Of a stretch of 10,000 bases of DNA, positions 1 through 6,745 are shown piece by piece. The stretch is from Actinidia chinensis. Taxonomy: Eukaryota > Streptophyta > Magnoliopsida > Ericales > Actinidiaceae. The notes beneath the pieces were generated by a model, which had not been told where the DNA came from, made no database searches, and saw nothing but the letters and a program-made list of their open reading frames with translations. The position numbers and the translations under genes are program-made. The DNA lies in contig CM018903.1 of NCBI GenBank assembly GCA_009663005.1, forward strand, positions 11,765,085 through 11,775,084, written 5' to 3'. Each line of letters opens with the position of its first letter. Within the stretch, counting starts at the first letter, position 1.

Positions 1-700
1 GTTATTGGACTTATTACTATAAGAAACTGGTAGAAACTTTCGAATTTTCACCTTAGCCCTTAACTTTACGGTGTATTTGAAATTTGTATACAGAAATAAA
101 AAGGAAGGAAAAATAATCAGAAAAAAAATTTTAGAAAATAATTTATTATTTTCTTTGTTTCTATTTAATTTTGAAAAATAAAATGTATAATTTTTTTTCT
201 TTTTCAATTTTTAGCTAATATATCCAACTGCAGATGAGGAGACACTCGTGATAGAGAGCGCTTCTATTTATTATCCTCGATTCAAAGTAGGGTCTAATTT
301 ACCAAAAAAAAGAGCGAAATCTAATTGTAAAACTCATCTAAAGTGAAAAGTTTTATTTTAATCATCTAAATATTAATTAATATATAGTTTATCTAATTAA
401 ATGAAATTATATTTAATATTAACAACTAATTAATAAAGTGGGAGTAATTATATCTTTTGACATCTTATCCTATCATATCCAACTTTCAAATCCCCACTCT
501 TCAAAACACATCTAAATACTAAATTATAAATCCACCTTTCTTAAAAGGTGTCACCCTCATTCCAAATCCACCCAAAATCAAATCCTTCCACCAAACGCTC
601 TGTTAGGGTTTAAAATTTTCATAAAAATTAAGGTTGTCATTTGGAGGTGTATTTGCGGCATTTTATAGGTTAGCATAACCCTAGATTCTAGAATTAACGA
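1..700. other. AT-rich DNA without a recognisable gene
   Basis: No open frame of useful length and no recognisable protein motif is present on either strand. Positions 60-220 are rich in A and T homopolymer runs. Positions 470-600 are a C/A-rich, G-poor stretch, compositionally unlike its surroundings, that ends in 'ccaccaaacgct'. Such tracts occur near the ends of some plant DNA transposons, but I could not find a paired inverted terminus, so I leave it unassigned. Confidence 0.6.
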
Positions 701-701
701 T

Positions 702-1030
702 ATTCCTTCTCTCTATCCCATTTGCTTTTTTGAGGATGAAACTTTAGAGCAATTGTTTCTATTTTGTCACCCTTCTCATTGTTCTCAACCTATTTGGTTT
801 GGTACCTCATTTACTATTCTAATTTATTAAGATCCAAGTCTATGTTTTAGACGGTGAATTTTGGGATGGCTTGTTGCCATTAAGAGGGATATAAACATAA
901 AGGATTACGGTTCTAAATTCATTGCTATTTTATGGAGAGATATGAAAAGCTCGTGTTCCTATAATCTTCTCGGGAGACTCTATTATACCAAGTAATTCAT
1001 TCAAGATTTAGCAAGTTCTTATTTTTATTT
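702..1030 (+). pseudogene. Relic of LINE ORF2 C-terminal zinc-binding region (zf-RVT-like)
   Basis: One frame from 702 to a stop at 828-830 reads about 42 codons with the spaced pattern PIC-FFEDETLEQLFLFCHPS-(6)-PIWFGTSF. This matches the usual plant zf-RVT consensus (CPxC, then E(S/T)xEHLFxxCPF, then xxxWFG) that follows reverse transcriptase in plant non-LTR elements. The first cysteine of the usual CPxC pair appears as tyrosine. After the stop, a shifted frame (about 850-1010) continues with 'LGWLVAIKRD' and 'FIAILWRDMKSS', which resemble the 'xxxILWxIWKxRN' segment normally found next. No other LINE domain is visible upstream, so only a short 3' part survives. The family call rests on motif memory; a cellular RNase-H-like gene fragment carrying the same zinc region is an alternative. 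Confidence 0.55.
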
Positions 1031-1127
1031 TTGATAATTATCCTATTAGAAAAGTTGCAAATTTTTATTATGTGTAGCCTATTATTATTAGGATTAAATT
1101 GATATCATTTGTAAGAGGATAAAAATA

Positions 1128-1638
1128 TCAAGTACCAGTTCTGGGCGAGCTAAGGCGAGCACCATCATCGAATTGTCACTCTATAGCAAGCTCGGTAGGG
1201 TGTCTGCGCTAGAGCACATTCGAGGCACAACGGTCGGTAGGGATCCCAAGGGCACGTTATAGGGTAACTTGCACGACGAAGTTTGCTCTACCACACGCAC
1301 ACCTGGATCTAGACATTGACGACATGATGGACTAGGTACCAACCATACCTTAAAGGCATGATTGAGTCAACCACCTAGCCACTAACATGTCGGCTAGGTA
1401 CCAAGTCCATTCTCTCTCAAAGGTACGCAAAAACAGCTAGCTCAAGTTTTAAACTCTTTCTCTCTCTATATATATATATATAAGTGTTTACGGGACAACT
1501 TCTACAATTTTTCTCACTATTCATGTCTTGTAGATTAGTCCAACAAGTTTCTGCCACCGTCATCAACTGACCAGCCACCACAAGTGTCTATCTTTGATTT
1601 TTTTTCTTCCATTATATTCATCACAAGCCCATAATTCA
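1128..1638 (+). repeat. Probable truncated 5' LTR
   Basis: This segment precedes the primer-binding-like sequence and gag. It contains a CT-rich tract running into (TA)8 at 1467-1482, as expected of an LTR promoter, and it ends in TCA at 1638, compatible with the usual ...CA end. Composition changes sharply at about 1128, where AT-rich flank gives way to more GC-rich sequence. Short internal repeats occur: cggtaggg at 1193-1200 and 1235-1242, and ctaggtaccaa at 1332-1342 and 1394-1404. I see no matching copy after 9258, so LTR identity rests on position and layout, and the left part may be missing. Confidence 0.5.
1459..1484 (+). promoter_or_regulatory. TATA-like tract of the 5' LTR promoter; (TA)8 microsatellite
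   Basis: A (TC)n stretch runs directly into (TA)8 at 1467-1482 and then 'agtg'. It lies about 160 bases before the proposed LTR end, where the TATA box of a plant retrotransposon LTR normally lies. It may equally be a plain microsatellite; no transcription start can be assigned. Confidence 0.4.
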
Positions 1639-1656
1639 TGCCATCTATTGGAAATC
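1639..1656 (+). other. Decayed primer-binding region
   Basis: The sequence 'tgccatctattggaaa' directly follows the proposed LTR end. It resembles the 'tggcgccgtctgtggga' type sequence that begins the internal region of many plant gypsy elements. It has at least four differences, so I do not name the priming tRNA. Its distance to the gag start (about 30 bases) fits. Confidence 0.4.
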
Positions 1657-1685
1657 GACCATAGAAATCTGCAAAATGTGATTCA

Positions 1686-1991
1686 ATGGTATCCAAAAGC
1701 ACGAATAGTAGTACAGGCAATCATAAAGCTAGAAGGGAGTACATTCTCATGCCCAAAAGACCCAATGAGAGAGGGAATAAACTATTGGCCAATGCTCAAA
1801 GGGTGGCCATAGGCCCCTCCAGGAAAAGGCCAAGTCAATTACCCCCTAACAGCAAAGAAGATAGCAGAGACACTACTATAAGGCATTTAGAAGCAGAAAT
1901 GATGGAGTTGAGGCAGGTTTTAGTGGCCAATAACTTCAACATACCAGCCCTCAGAGCTGGGGAATGGTCATTCGAGGTAAGGTTGTTTTGA
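1686..1991 (+). pseudogene. gag: gag, N-terminal segment
   Basis: This is an open frame of 101 codons starting 30 bases after the primer-binding-like sequence, so ATG 1686 is a reasonable gag start. The N-terminal part is basic (PKRPNERG, SRKRPSQ). Residues about 65-81 (TIRHLEAEMMELRQVL) form an amphipathic helix like the short coiled coil near the start of many plant gypsy Gag proteins. The frame closes at 1989-1991. The next gag homology resumes at about 2072 in a different frame, so at least one frameshift and possibly a small deletion separate them. Gag forms the cytoplasmic particle that packages element RNA; this copy cannot give a full-length product. No conserved domain is visible in this segment itself, and the assignment depends on position. 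Confidence 0.55.
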
Positions 1992-2071
1992 TGAGAAATT
2001 ACACCTCGGGGCAGCCCAAAGAAAAAATAGGTTGCTTCTTACTACATTGTGGTCAAGAGCCAAAGTGATAG

Positions 2072-2880
2072 AAAAACTTGGTTACAGGCAGGCAAGGCTA
2101 CAATTGAGCCAATCCACATTCGACGTGGACCTTCATAATACCCTTAATGCTAAACAGGGCTGAGAAGATATGGATTTGCAAGCAAAGATGGTAGCCAAAG
2201 CAATAGCCGCTGCAAAGAATATCCTCCTGGAGAGGTCAAAGACTAGGACTGCGAAGTCCACATTAAAAGATCAGCTCCTCCCTAGGTACCGAACCCTTTT
2301 CGCTCTCGAGATCAAAGGAATGGAACCTCTAGAGAAGTTCAATCCCCCAAAATTTACCATGTATGATAGAAAATCAAACCCGAGGTCGCATATCAGCCAT
2401 TACAAAGAGATGATGACACTTTGGAATCACCTTAACGCACTCATGTGTAAGGTGTTTCCTTAGAGCCTGAGTGGTCTTGGGCTGAAATGGTTAGACAAGC
2501 TCCCACTAGAGTCCATCAAGAGTTTCCTCCAACTTTTTGAATCATTCGTGGCTCAGTTTGTTATCAACACCTAGGCACCAAAAGGTGTAAGTTCTATTCT
2601 GATGCTCCGCAAGGGCAAAAACAAGATGTTATACTATTACAACCTGGGAGCTTTACAATAAAATTGAGAATTGGGAGCTTTACAACGAAATTGAGAAGTG
2701 CTCAAAAGAGCTCGCCGTTGTTAGCTACAAGCTTGGGCTAACCCCTGAGTGGGATGACCTGACGTTCAACCCTCTAATTGACATCTAGGATCTCATGACG
2801 TGAGTGGAGATGTATGCTCAGTTAGAGGATGACGTTAGGCAAGTAGAACGAGCTTCGGAAACATCATCTTGGGGATAAGG
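2072..2880 (+). pseudogene. gag: gag, capsid domain (Retrotrans_gag)
   Basis: From 2072 one frame reads a leader (QARLQLSQ, DLHNTLNAKQ), then, after a stop, the ATG at 2170. The capsid domain starts near 2325 with FNPPKFTMYDRKSNPRSH and HYKEMMTLW, matching the usual 'F..P....YDG..DP..H...Y...M' opening. It continues with 'MCKVFP-stop-SLSG', 'KWLDKLPLESIKSF' and 'FESFVAQFV', the standard 'AxxWFxxLxxxSIxSFxxLxxxFxxxF' block. After a 27-bp duplication the frame changes to 'YNEIEKCSKELAVVSYKLGL' and then 'VEMYAQLEDDVRQVERA', the end of the domain. In-frame stops occur at 2461, after QFVINT (near 2571) and after PLIDI. This is the best-preserved piece of the element and leaves little doubt about its gypsy origin. 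Confidence 0.88.
2646..2699 (+). repeat. 27-bp tandem duplication inside gag
   Basis: Unit one (2646-2672) and unit two (2673-2699) share 'gggagctttacaa.[at]aaattgaga' with three differences. The length is nine codons, so the duplication itself keeps frame, but the Gag-like reading before it and after it lies in different frames. The differences between units suggest that the duplication is not recent. Confidence 0.8.
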
Positions 2881-2949
2881 CTCGTGAAGATCGGGTGAGG
2901 CAGGAAATTAACATGGTTTTCAAAGAATCAATCTACAAACTCCTCACCT

Positions 2950-3306
2950 GGATTTGAGACAAGATGTACTACAAAAAGTCTAGCCCCATGGGAGGAGATC
3001 TCAAGAAACACAATCAGCGGTGAAAATGTGCTTTCCACGAGGAAAATGGGTGCATAACCAAAAAATACAAGGCCTTGAAGACTTTTTTGGATCAGCTCAT
3101 TCATGATGAACACTTGAAAGACTTCATTGATTAGGAGAGGACTAAGGAAGAGGGAATCGATGTCAGATCTAACCCTAGGTTTGACTGAGATAGGGAAGAA
3201 ATTGACGATGCCTTGGAGGAACCCTCAGGACACTTTTCGGCCAAAGTCGTGGAGGTCCTTATTCATTATGAGCTTGATGAGCCAAGCTTGGACCGCTACT
3301 TTCTTG
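2950..3306 (+). pseudogene. gag: gag C-terminal zinc-knuckle region running into a shortened linker
   Basis: From about 3018 one frame reads 'KCAFHEENGCITKKYKALK', then 'DQLIHDEHLKDFID'. This matches the 'YCxFHxxxGHxTxxCxxLKxxIExLIxxGxLKxF' segment of Tat-type Gag, the atypical zinc knuckle that binds RNA. Two metal ligands are changed: the histidine after glycine reads cysteine, and the last cysteine reads tyrosine. After a stop at 3132 the sequence is acidic (REEIDDALEEP). No aspartic protease motif (a D-S/T-G type triad) is visible anywhere between here and the RT at about 3310. In full-length relatives this stretch is over a kilobase and includes protease, so a large deletion is likely. 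The junction cannot be placed exactly. Confidence 0.7.
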
Positions 3307-3309
3307 TTA

Positions 3310-4010
3310 ATAGAGTAGGTTGAGAAGTTAAAAGAGGTAAGTACTATCACAGAGGTTCATTACCCGAGCTGGTTGTCCAATACAATGGTGGTAAAGAAGA
3401 AAACAAGCAAGTTGAAAGTTTGTCGATTTCACAATTGTCAACCAAGCTCGTCCGAATGACAACTTTTCCTTGCTAAAACTTGATCAGTTAGTGGACTCAA
3501 CATCAGTCCATGCCTGTATAAGTTTTTTGGATTCATACCAAGGTTACCACTAATAGTAATACATGAGCCAAATCATGAGAAGATTGCATCTATTACCCAC
3601 CCACCCACCGCGGCATATTTTGTTACAAGGTCATGCTCTTTAGGTTGATATATACTGGAGCCACATATCAACGAATGATAACTAATTGCATATTTGATGG
3701 GTAAAACCATGGATGCATACATCGACAACATAATGGTAAAGAGAAAAAAACAGAGATGGATCATTTGAAGGACCTTGTCGAGGTGTTCGAGATCCTGAAA
3801 AAGCATAAACTAAGACTAAACACGTCTAAATGCACCTTTGGAGTGAGCTCAGGCAAATTCGTGGGGCACTTAGTCACTCGACAAGGGATCGAGATGAATT
3901 CAGAGCAAATTATGGCAATAAATGACCTTACGATCCCAAAGAATGCAAATGAGGTGCAGATACTAACAAGAATGCGGCAGCACTTGATCGATTCATCTAT
4001 AATGTTTTTT
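3310..4010 (+). pseudogene. pol: pol, reverse transcriptase domain
   Basis: Reverse transcriptase copies element RNA to DNA in the particle. The fragments follow the family order. 'VEKLKEVSTITEVHYPSWLSN' starts at 3319 and 'MVVKKKTSKLKVC' follows. After a frameshift, 'NDNFSLLKLDQLVDS' and 'CISFLDSYQGYH' (about 3440-3550) include the first catalytic aspartate. Next come 'HEKIASIT' and 'GATYQRMITN' (from 3657). The active-site segment '[14 protein letters not shown]' (from 3700) has the second aspartate of the YxDD motif as asparagine. After an A7 run (3744-3750) that shifts frame, '[20 protein letters not shown]', 'SKCTFG', '[13 protein letters not shown]' and '[13 protein letters not shown]' follow. 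At least five frame changes and several stops are present. It is non-functional beyond doubt; the family assignment is secure. Confidence 0.9.
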
Positions 4011-4506
4011 GACAAGTGCCATCCATTTTTTCAACTCCTTTGCAAAAACACAAATTTTATATGGAATGAGTAGTGCAAACTTGCATTCCAACAATTTAAA
4101 CACTACATAACCAAACCACCACTTCTTTCCACCCCGAATATAGGAGAACTGCTTTATATTTACCTCTTTGTCTCTAAACATGGCATTAGCTCGGTGTTGC
4201 TAAGGCAGGTAGATGTAGAGTAACGCCCAGTCTACTCTGTTAGCAAGGCATTTACGAATTGCCAAATGAGGTACCTACCACTGGAGAAATTGGAGATTTG
4301 GTTATTACTACGCGGAAACTGATGCACTACTTTCAAGCACCTCCAATTAAACTATAACTAAGTTTTCTCTAAAAAATATGTTGATGAAAGTGGACTTGTC
4401 TAGGCAACTATCCCAGTGGATTGTCGAGCTCGGATAGTTTAATATAAAATTTCTTCCCAGAGCATCAATCAAAGGCCAAGTCTTGGCTAATTTTGTTATA
4501 GAATTC
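4010..4506 (+). pseudogene. pol: pol, RT-linked RNase H domain
   Basis: This follows the RT without a gap. '[10 protein letters not shown]' and 'FIWNE' are the usual connection. Then come 'AFQQFKHYITKPPLLSTP' and 'GELLYIYLFVSKHGISSVLL', the opening of the gypsy RNase H fold. 'RPVYSVSKAFTNCQMRYLPL' and 'EKLEIWLLL' follow (about 4223-4310). The end reads 'SQWIVELG' and 'ASIKGQVLANFVIEF' (4410-4506), matching the standard 'KWxxELxxFxIxYxPRxxIKxQxLADFIxEF' close. Stops lie after FIWNE, before RPV, after LRGN and in the last third. RNase H removes the RNA strand during reverse transcription. In this fragment the usual '..TDQPL..' segment is hard to see because several shifts fall around 4330-4390. 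Confidence 0.85.
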
Positions 4507-4602
4507 TAACTCTAAATTGCGATTCCAGACCGGGTTATCCCGACTCTACACGCAAGGAGGGAGAGAGCTCGGTAGGACTATTAGCTACGACTAAGCCAAC
4601 AC

Positions 4603-4705
4603 CTAAGGGTACTGAGGTTTGCAAGGGACCACCTCAGGGTGTAAAAAATACTTGCAATCGAGAATATCACTAAGGGTCCTGAGATTCGCAAGAATCACCT
4701 CAAAT
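4603..4705 (+). repeat. 67-bp-spaced direct repeat between the two RNase H domains
   Basis: 'ctaagggt.ctgag.tt.gcaag...cacctca' occurs at 4603-4637 and again at 4670-4703, a spacing of 67 bases. About three quarters of the positions agree across some 35 bases, after which similarity fades. It lies in the linker between the RT-linked RNase H and the second RNase H. It is either an old tandem duplication or a remnant of a repeated linker. Confidence 0.65.
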
Positions 4706-4726
4706 TGATGATTCCATGGTCGGATA

Positions 4727-5065
4727 ATGTATGTTGACGGAGCAAAAACAACCTAGGTGCAAGAGCAAACTTTGTATTGAAAAGTCCTAAAGTGGAAATT
4801 TTTGAAAACTATCGTAGGCTGAATTTTCCCATAAAAAATAATGAGGCAAAGTACGAAGCATTCATTATAGGACTTAGGTCTGCTAGAAAATTCCCAAGCA
4901 CCACATTTTCAGCAATTCAAAACTGGTAGTCAATCAAGTACTTTGGAATAGCGAAGACCCTCACCGAATTCAAAGTAATAAAGATCAAACAAGTGAGAAG
5001 AGATTTAAACTCTCGTGTAGATGCACTAGTAGGATTGACATTGATTTTTGAAGGAGAAAATAGAC
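4727..5065 (+). pseudogene. pol: pol, second (archaeal-type) RNase H domain
   Basis: The domain opens with 'MYVDGAKTT' (4727-4753), holding the first catalytic aspartate. After a one-base shift it reads 'LGARANFVLKSPKVEIFEN', 'RRLNFPIKNNEAKYEAF' and 'IIGLRSARK' to 4890; the E of NNEAxYEA is the second catalytic position. Further on, 'SNSKLVVNQV' matches the usual 'HSDSQLVVNQV', with the catalytic aspartate read as asparagine. The end, 'FKVIKIKQVRRDLNSRVDAL' (about 4966-5030), matches 'FxIxQVPRxxNxxADALA'. A second RNase H after the first is known in the Tat lineage and is the main reason for placing the element there. Several frameshifts break the domain. Confidence 0.88.
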
Positions 5066-5164
5066 AGACCATCGCAGCTAATCATATCTCGGTTCCCAGT
5101 CATATAGTTTATCAAGAATCTTTCTTAAGCAACACTGAGTTGGGATCGAGCTAGATGGACCTAA

Positions 5165-5729
5165 TTGCAAACTTTTTATGCCAGACGAACTTCCAGAAGA
5201 CAAAAGGGGAGAACACAAGTTTCGAGTAAGGGCAACACGGTTCTAGATCTCCCCCATGAGAGACTTATACACAAAATCTTACTCGTGGTCTTACTTGGTG
5301 TGTGTTCACATGAGCTTGATCGAAGACTTGTTATTCGAAATCTATGAAGGCATTTGTGGACTATACCCCGGGGGTAGATTGCTGGCCCACCGACCCCTAA
5401 CTCAAGGGTATTGATGGCCTTATATTTATAAAGATGCCCAAGTGTATATCTATAACTATACAAAGTGTTAGCTCTTATGCCACCTCATTCACCAACCAGC
5501 CAGGGATTTGACACCACTCACCAATCCATGGACCTTTACTCAATGGGGAATCGACATCGCGGGGGTCTTGCCCCAAGATCCAAGGAATAAGAATTTTTTG
5601 CTGGTAGCCACAAACTATTTCACTAAATTGGTGGAAGCATTAATTGCCCCAAGATCCAAGGAAGACTTGGAGGGCACACAAGTCCCAAGACCTTGGAACC
5701 CTAAAAAATTGAGAAAATATTATCACTAA
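5165..5729 (+). pseudogene. pol: pol, internally deleted integrase with original pol C-terminus
   Basis: A linker 'ELPEDKRGEHKFRVRATRF' (from about 5187) leads into one frame from about 5331. 'YEGICGLYPGGRLLAHRPLT' and 'YTKC' are the HHCC zinc finger, with both histidines and one cysteine changed and two stops (TGA, TAG). The core follows: 'NPWTFTQWGIDIAGVLP' with the first catalytic aspartate at 5553-5555, then 'NYFTKLVEA'. Homology then stops and the frame passes into 'KEDLEGTQVPRPWNPKKLRK' ending YYH and TAA at 5727-5729. That tail matches the very end of plant gypsy polyproteins (LEGxxxPRxWNxxxLxKYY). The rest of the core, with the second aspartate and the glutamate, and most of the C-terminal domain are therefore missing. 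Integrase inserts the cDNA into chromosomes; this one is dead. No chromodomain is seen. Confidence 0.87.
5568..5662 (+). repeat. 19-bp perfect direct repeat at the integrase deletion junction
   Basis: 'ttgccccaagatccaagga' is present at 5568-5586 and again at 5644-5662, 76 bases apart. The second copy sits exactly where integrase core homology ends and the pol C-terminal homology begins. The first copy belongs to the core, coding for the residues after 'GVLP'. A copied filler at a deletion junction is the simplest reading. Confidence 0.85.
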
Positions 5730-6060
5730 AACACATGTATTTTTTCTCTATACCGAGCTCATTTACTGTAAAATTGTACTATGTTATACCAAATTGCTCT
5801 ATTTTTAGAAAGATTGCAAAAGTTTATATCAAACTTTCTTATTTATCAATTTTATTTGCAAAAAGTTTATGATCGTTTTGGGTTATACAAATAGAGTCTG
5901 ACCATTTCAAAAGTTTGATTGAGAATCTTCTAACTTTGAAAATTGTGTTTTCCTCAGTAATGAGAGGTTTTATACTATGATGCCAAACCTTACTTTTGAA
6001 AATATTTCTAAGTAAATTTTTTTCAAAAGTAAGGTTTAAACCGAGATGCAATCCTCATTT
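5730..6060 (+). other. Start of the spacer after pol, with no gene
   Basis: AT-rich sequence directly after the pol stop. Six-frame reading shows no recognisable protein. It holds the inverted repeat listed separately and otherwise nothing I can name. Tat-lineage elements are known to have a long, fast-changing region between pol and the 3' LTR, and this fits. Confidence 0.7.
5985..6037. repeat. Perfect 18-bp inverted repeat (hairpin)
   Basis: 'aaaccttacttttgaaaa' at 5985-6002 is the exact reverse complement of 6020-6037, with a 17-base AT-rich loop (6003-6019). An uninterrupted 18-bp stem is striking in an element with mutations everywhere else. It could be a transcript hairpin or the end of a small inverted duplication. 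Confidence 0.9.
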
Positions 6061-6062
6061 AC

Positions 6063-6262
6063 TTGAGCACTGATCTTGGGAGGTCCTAACATAAGCTCGA
6101 GACTATTTACCAAATTGCCCAAGCATGAACTTGAGGTGTCCTAAAGCTAGTGTGAGACTATTTGTCGACTTGCTCAAGCACAAGCTCGAGATGTCCTAAA
6201 GCAAGTGTAAGACTAGTTGTCAAATTTTATAAGCTTGAGGTTGAGATGTCCTAAACAGTCAC
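6063..6262 (+). repeat. Tandem array with a 55-bp period
   Basis: The anchor 'tcctaa' falls at 6084, 6139, 6194 and 6249, giving three exact 55-base steps. Each unit has the plan 'caagca(c/t)(g/a)a(g/c)(t/c)(c/t)gag.tgtcctaaagc.agtgt.agacta.ttgtc.a.ttgct', with substitutions but no length change between anchors. There are three full units plus partial ones on both sides. It lies between pol and the antisense gene, the region of Tat elements known to generate tandem repeats and satellites. Confidence 0.88.
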
Positions 6263-6590
6263 AAAGGAATTTTATAGAAAAACAACATCTACGCTATAGT
6301 ATGCAAACAGAAGATCTTCGCTAAGGCATGTGCAGAACTTGTTCAACAAGTTGCTTGAGCACCGAGCATAAGAGTGTCCTAATCATTCACAAAGACAAGT
6401 TTGAAGAAAAGCTATATCTACATTATGACATGCAGATAACATATTTCTGCTAAGGCATGTACACGACTTGGTCTTTGAACTGCTTGAGCACCGAGCTCAG
6501 GATTATCCTAAACATTCACAACACAATGCAAGATAAAAGCATATATACACTAAGGCACCAAACTCAATATGTCCTAGAGCATTCAACAAA
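6249..6590 (+). repeat. Tandem array with a ~128-bp period, nested on the 55-bp array
   Basis: From 6249 the anchor spacing changes to 128 (6249 to 6377) and 129 (6377 to 6506), then 66 (6506 to 6572). Unit plan: 'tcctaa.cattcacaaag...', 'gcta.atctac', 'acatgcagata/atgcaaacaga', 'tctgctaaggcatgt', 'acttg.t...aa', then 'tgcttgagcaccgagc'. The last element matches the head of the 55-bp unit, so the long unit looks like a short unit with about 73 extra bases. The third copy is shortened by an internal loss. No protein is encoded. Confidence 0.83.
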
Positions 6591-6745
6591 CAAAAGAGAG
6601 GCCGAAATATGTTTAGGCCAAAATAGAAGCAAACTGAGTTGGGAATGGAAAGCAAATACATATAAAAAATTTATTCAAAGAAAATATTTACAAAGTCCAA
6701 AAAAATATATCAAACCTCTCACAATGTAGTAAAAAATTTCATGGC
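6591..6745. other. Spacer between convergent pol and antisense gene
   Basis: A-rich on the plus strand, without coding signal. On the minus strand it would be the 3' untranslated region of the antisense gene and holds its AATAAA signal. Confidence 0.5.
6670..6675 (-). terminator. AATAAA polyadenylation signal for the antisense gene
   Basis: AATAAA is read on the minus strand 71 bases past the proposed stop of the antisense gene, within a T-rich minus-strand context. Position and sequence suit a plant near-upstream element. Because the region is AT-rich, chance occurrence is possible. Confidence 0.45.

Noticed and set aside
3761..4181. Minus-strand open frames at 3761-4015 and 3993-4181
   Set aside because: They are opposite-strand shadows of the RT and RNase H segments, which match the pol family well.
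1686..5729. An endogenous plant pararetrovirus instead of an LTR retrotransposon
   Set aside because: Integrase zinc finger and core are present after RNase H, together with Tat-type gag and a second RNase H; no movement-protein or caulimovirid coat motif was seen.
5600..5729. A chromodomain after integrase
   Set aside because: The tail is the short LEGxxxPRxWNxxxLxKYY end typical of non-chromodomain elements, followed at once by the stop.
6063..6590. A CRISPR-like array
   Set aside because: Whole units repeat head to tail without unique spacers, and the setting is a plant retrotransposon.
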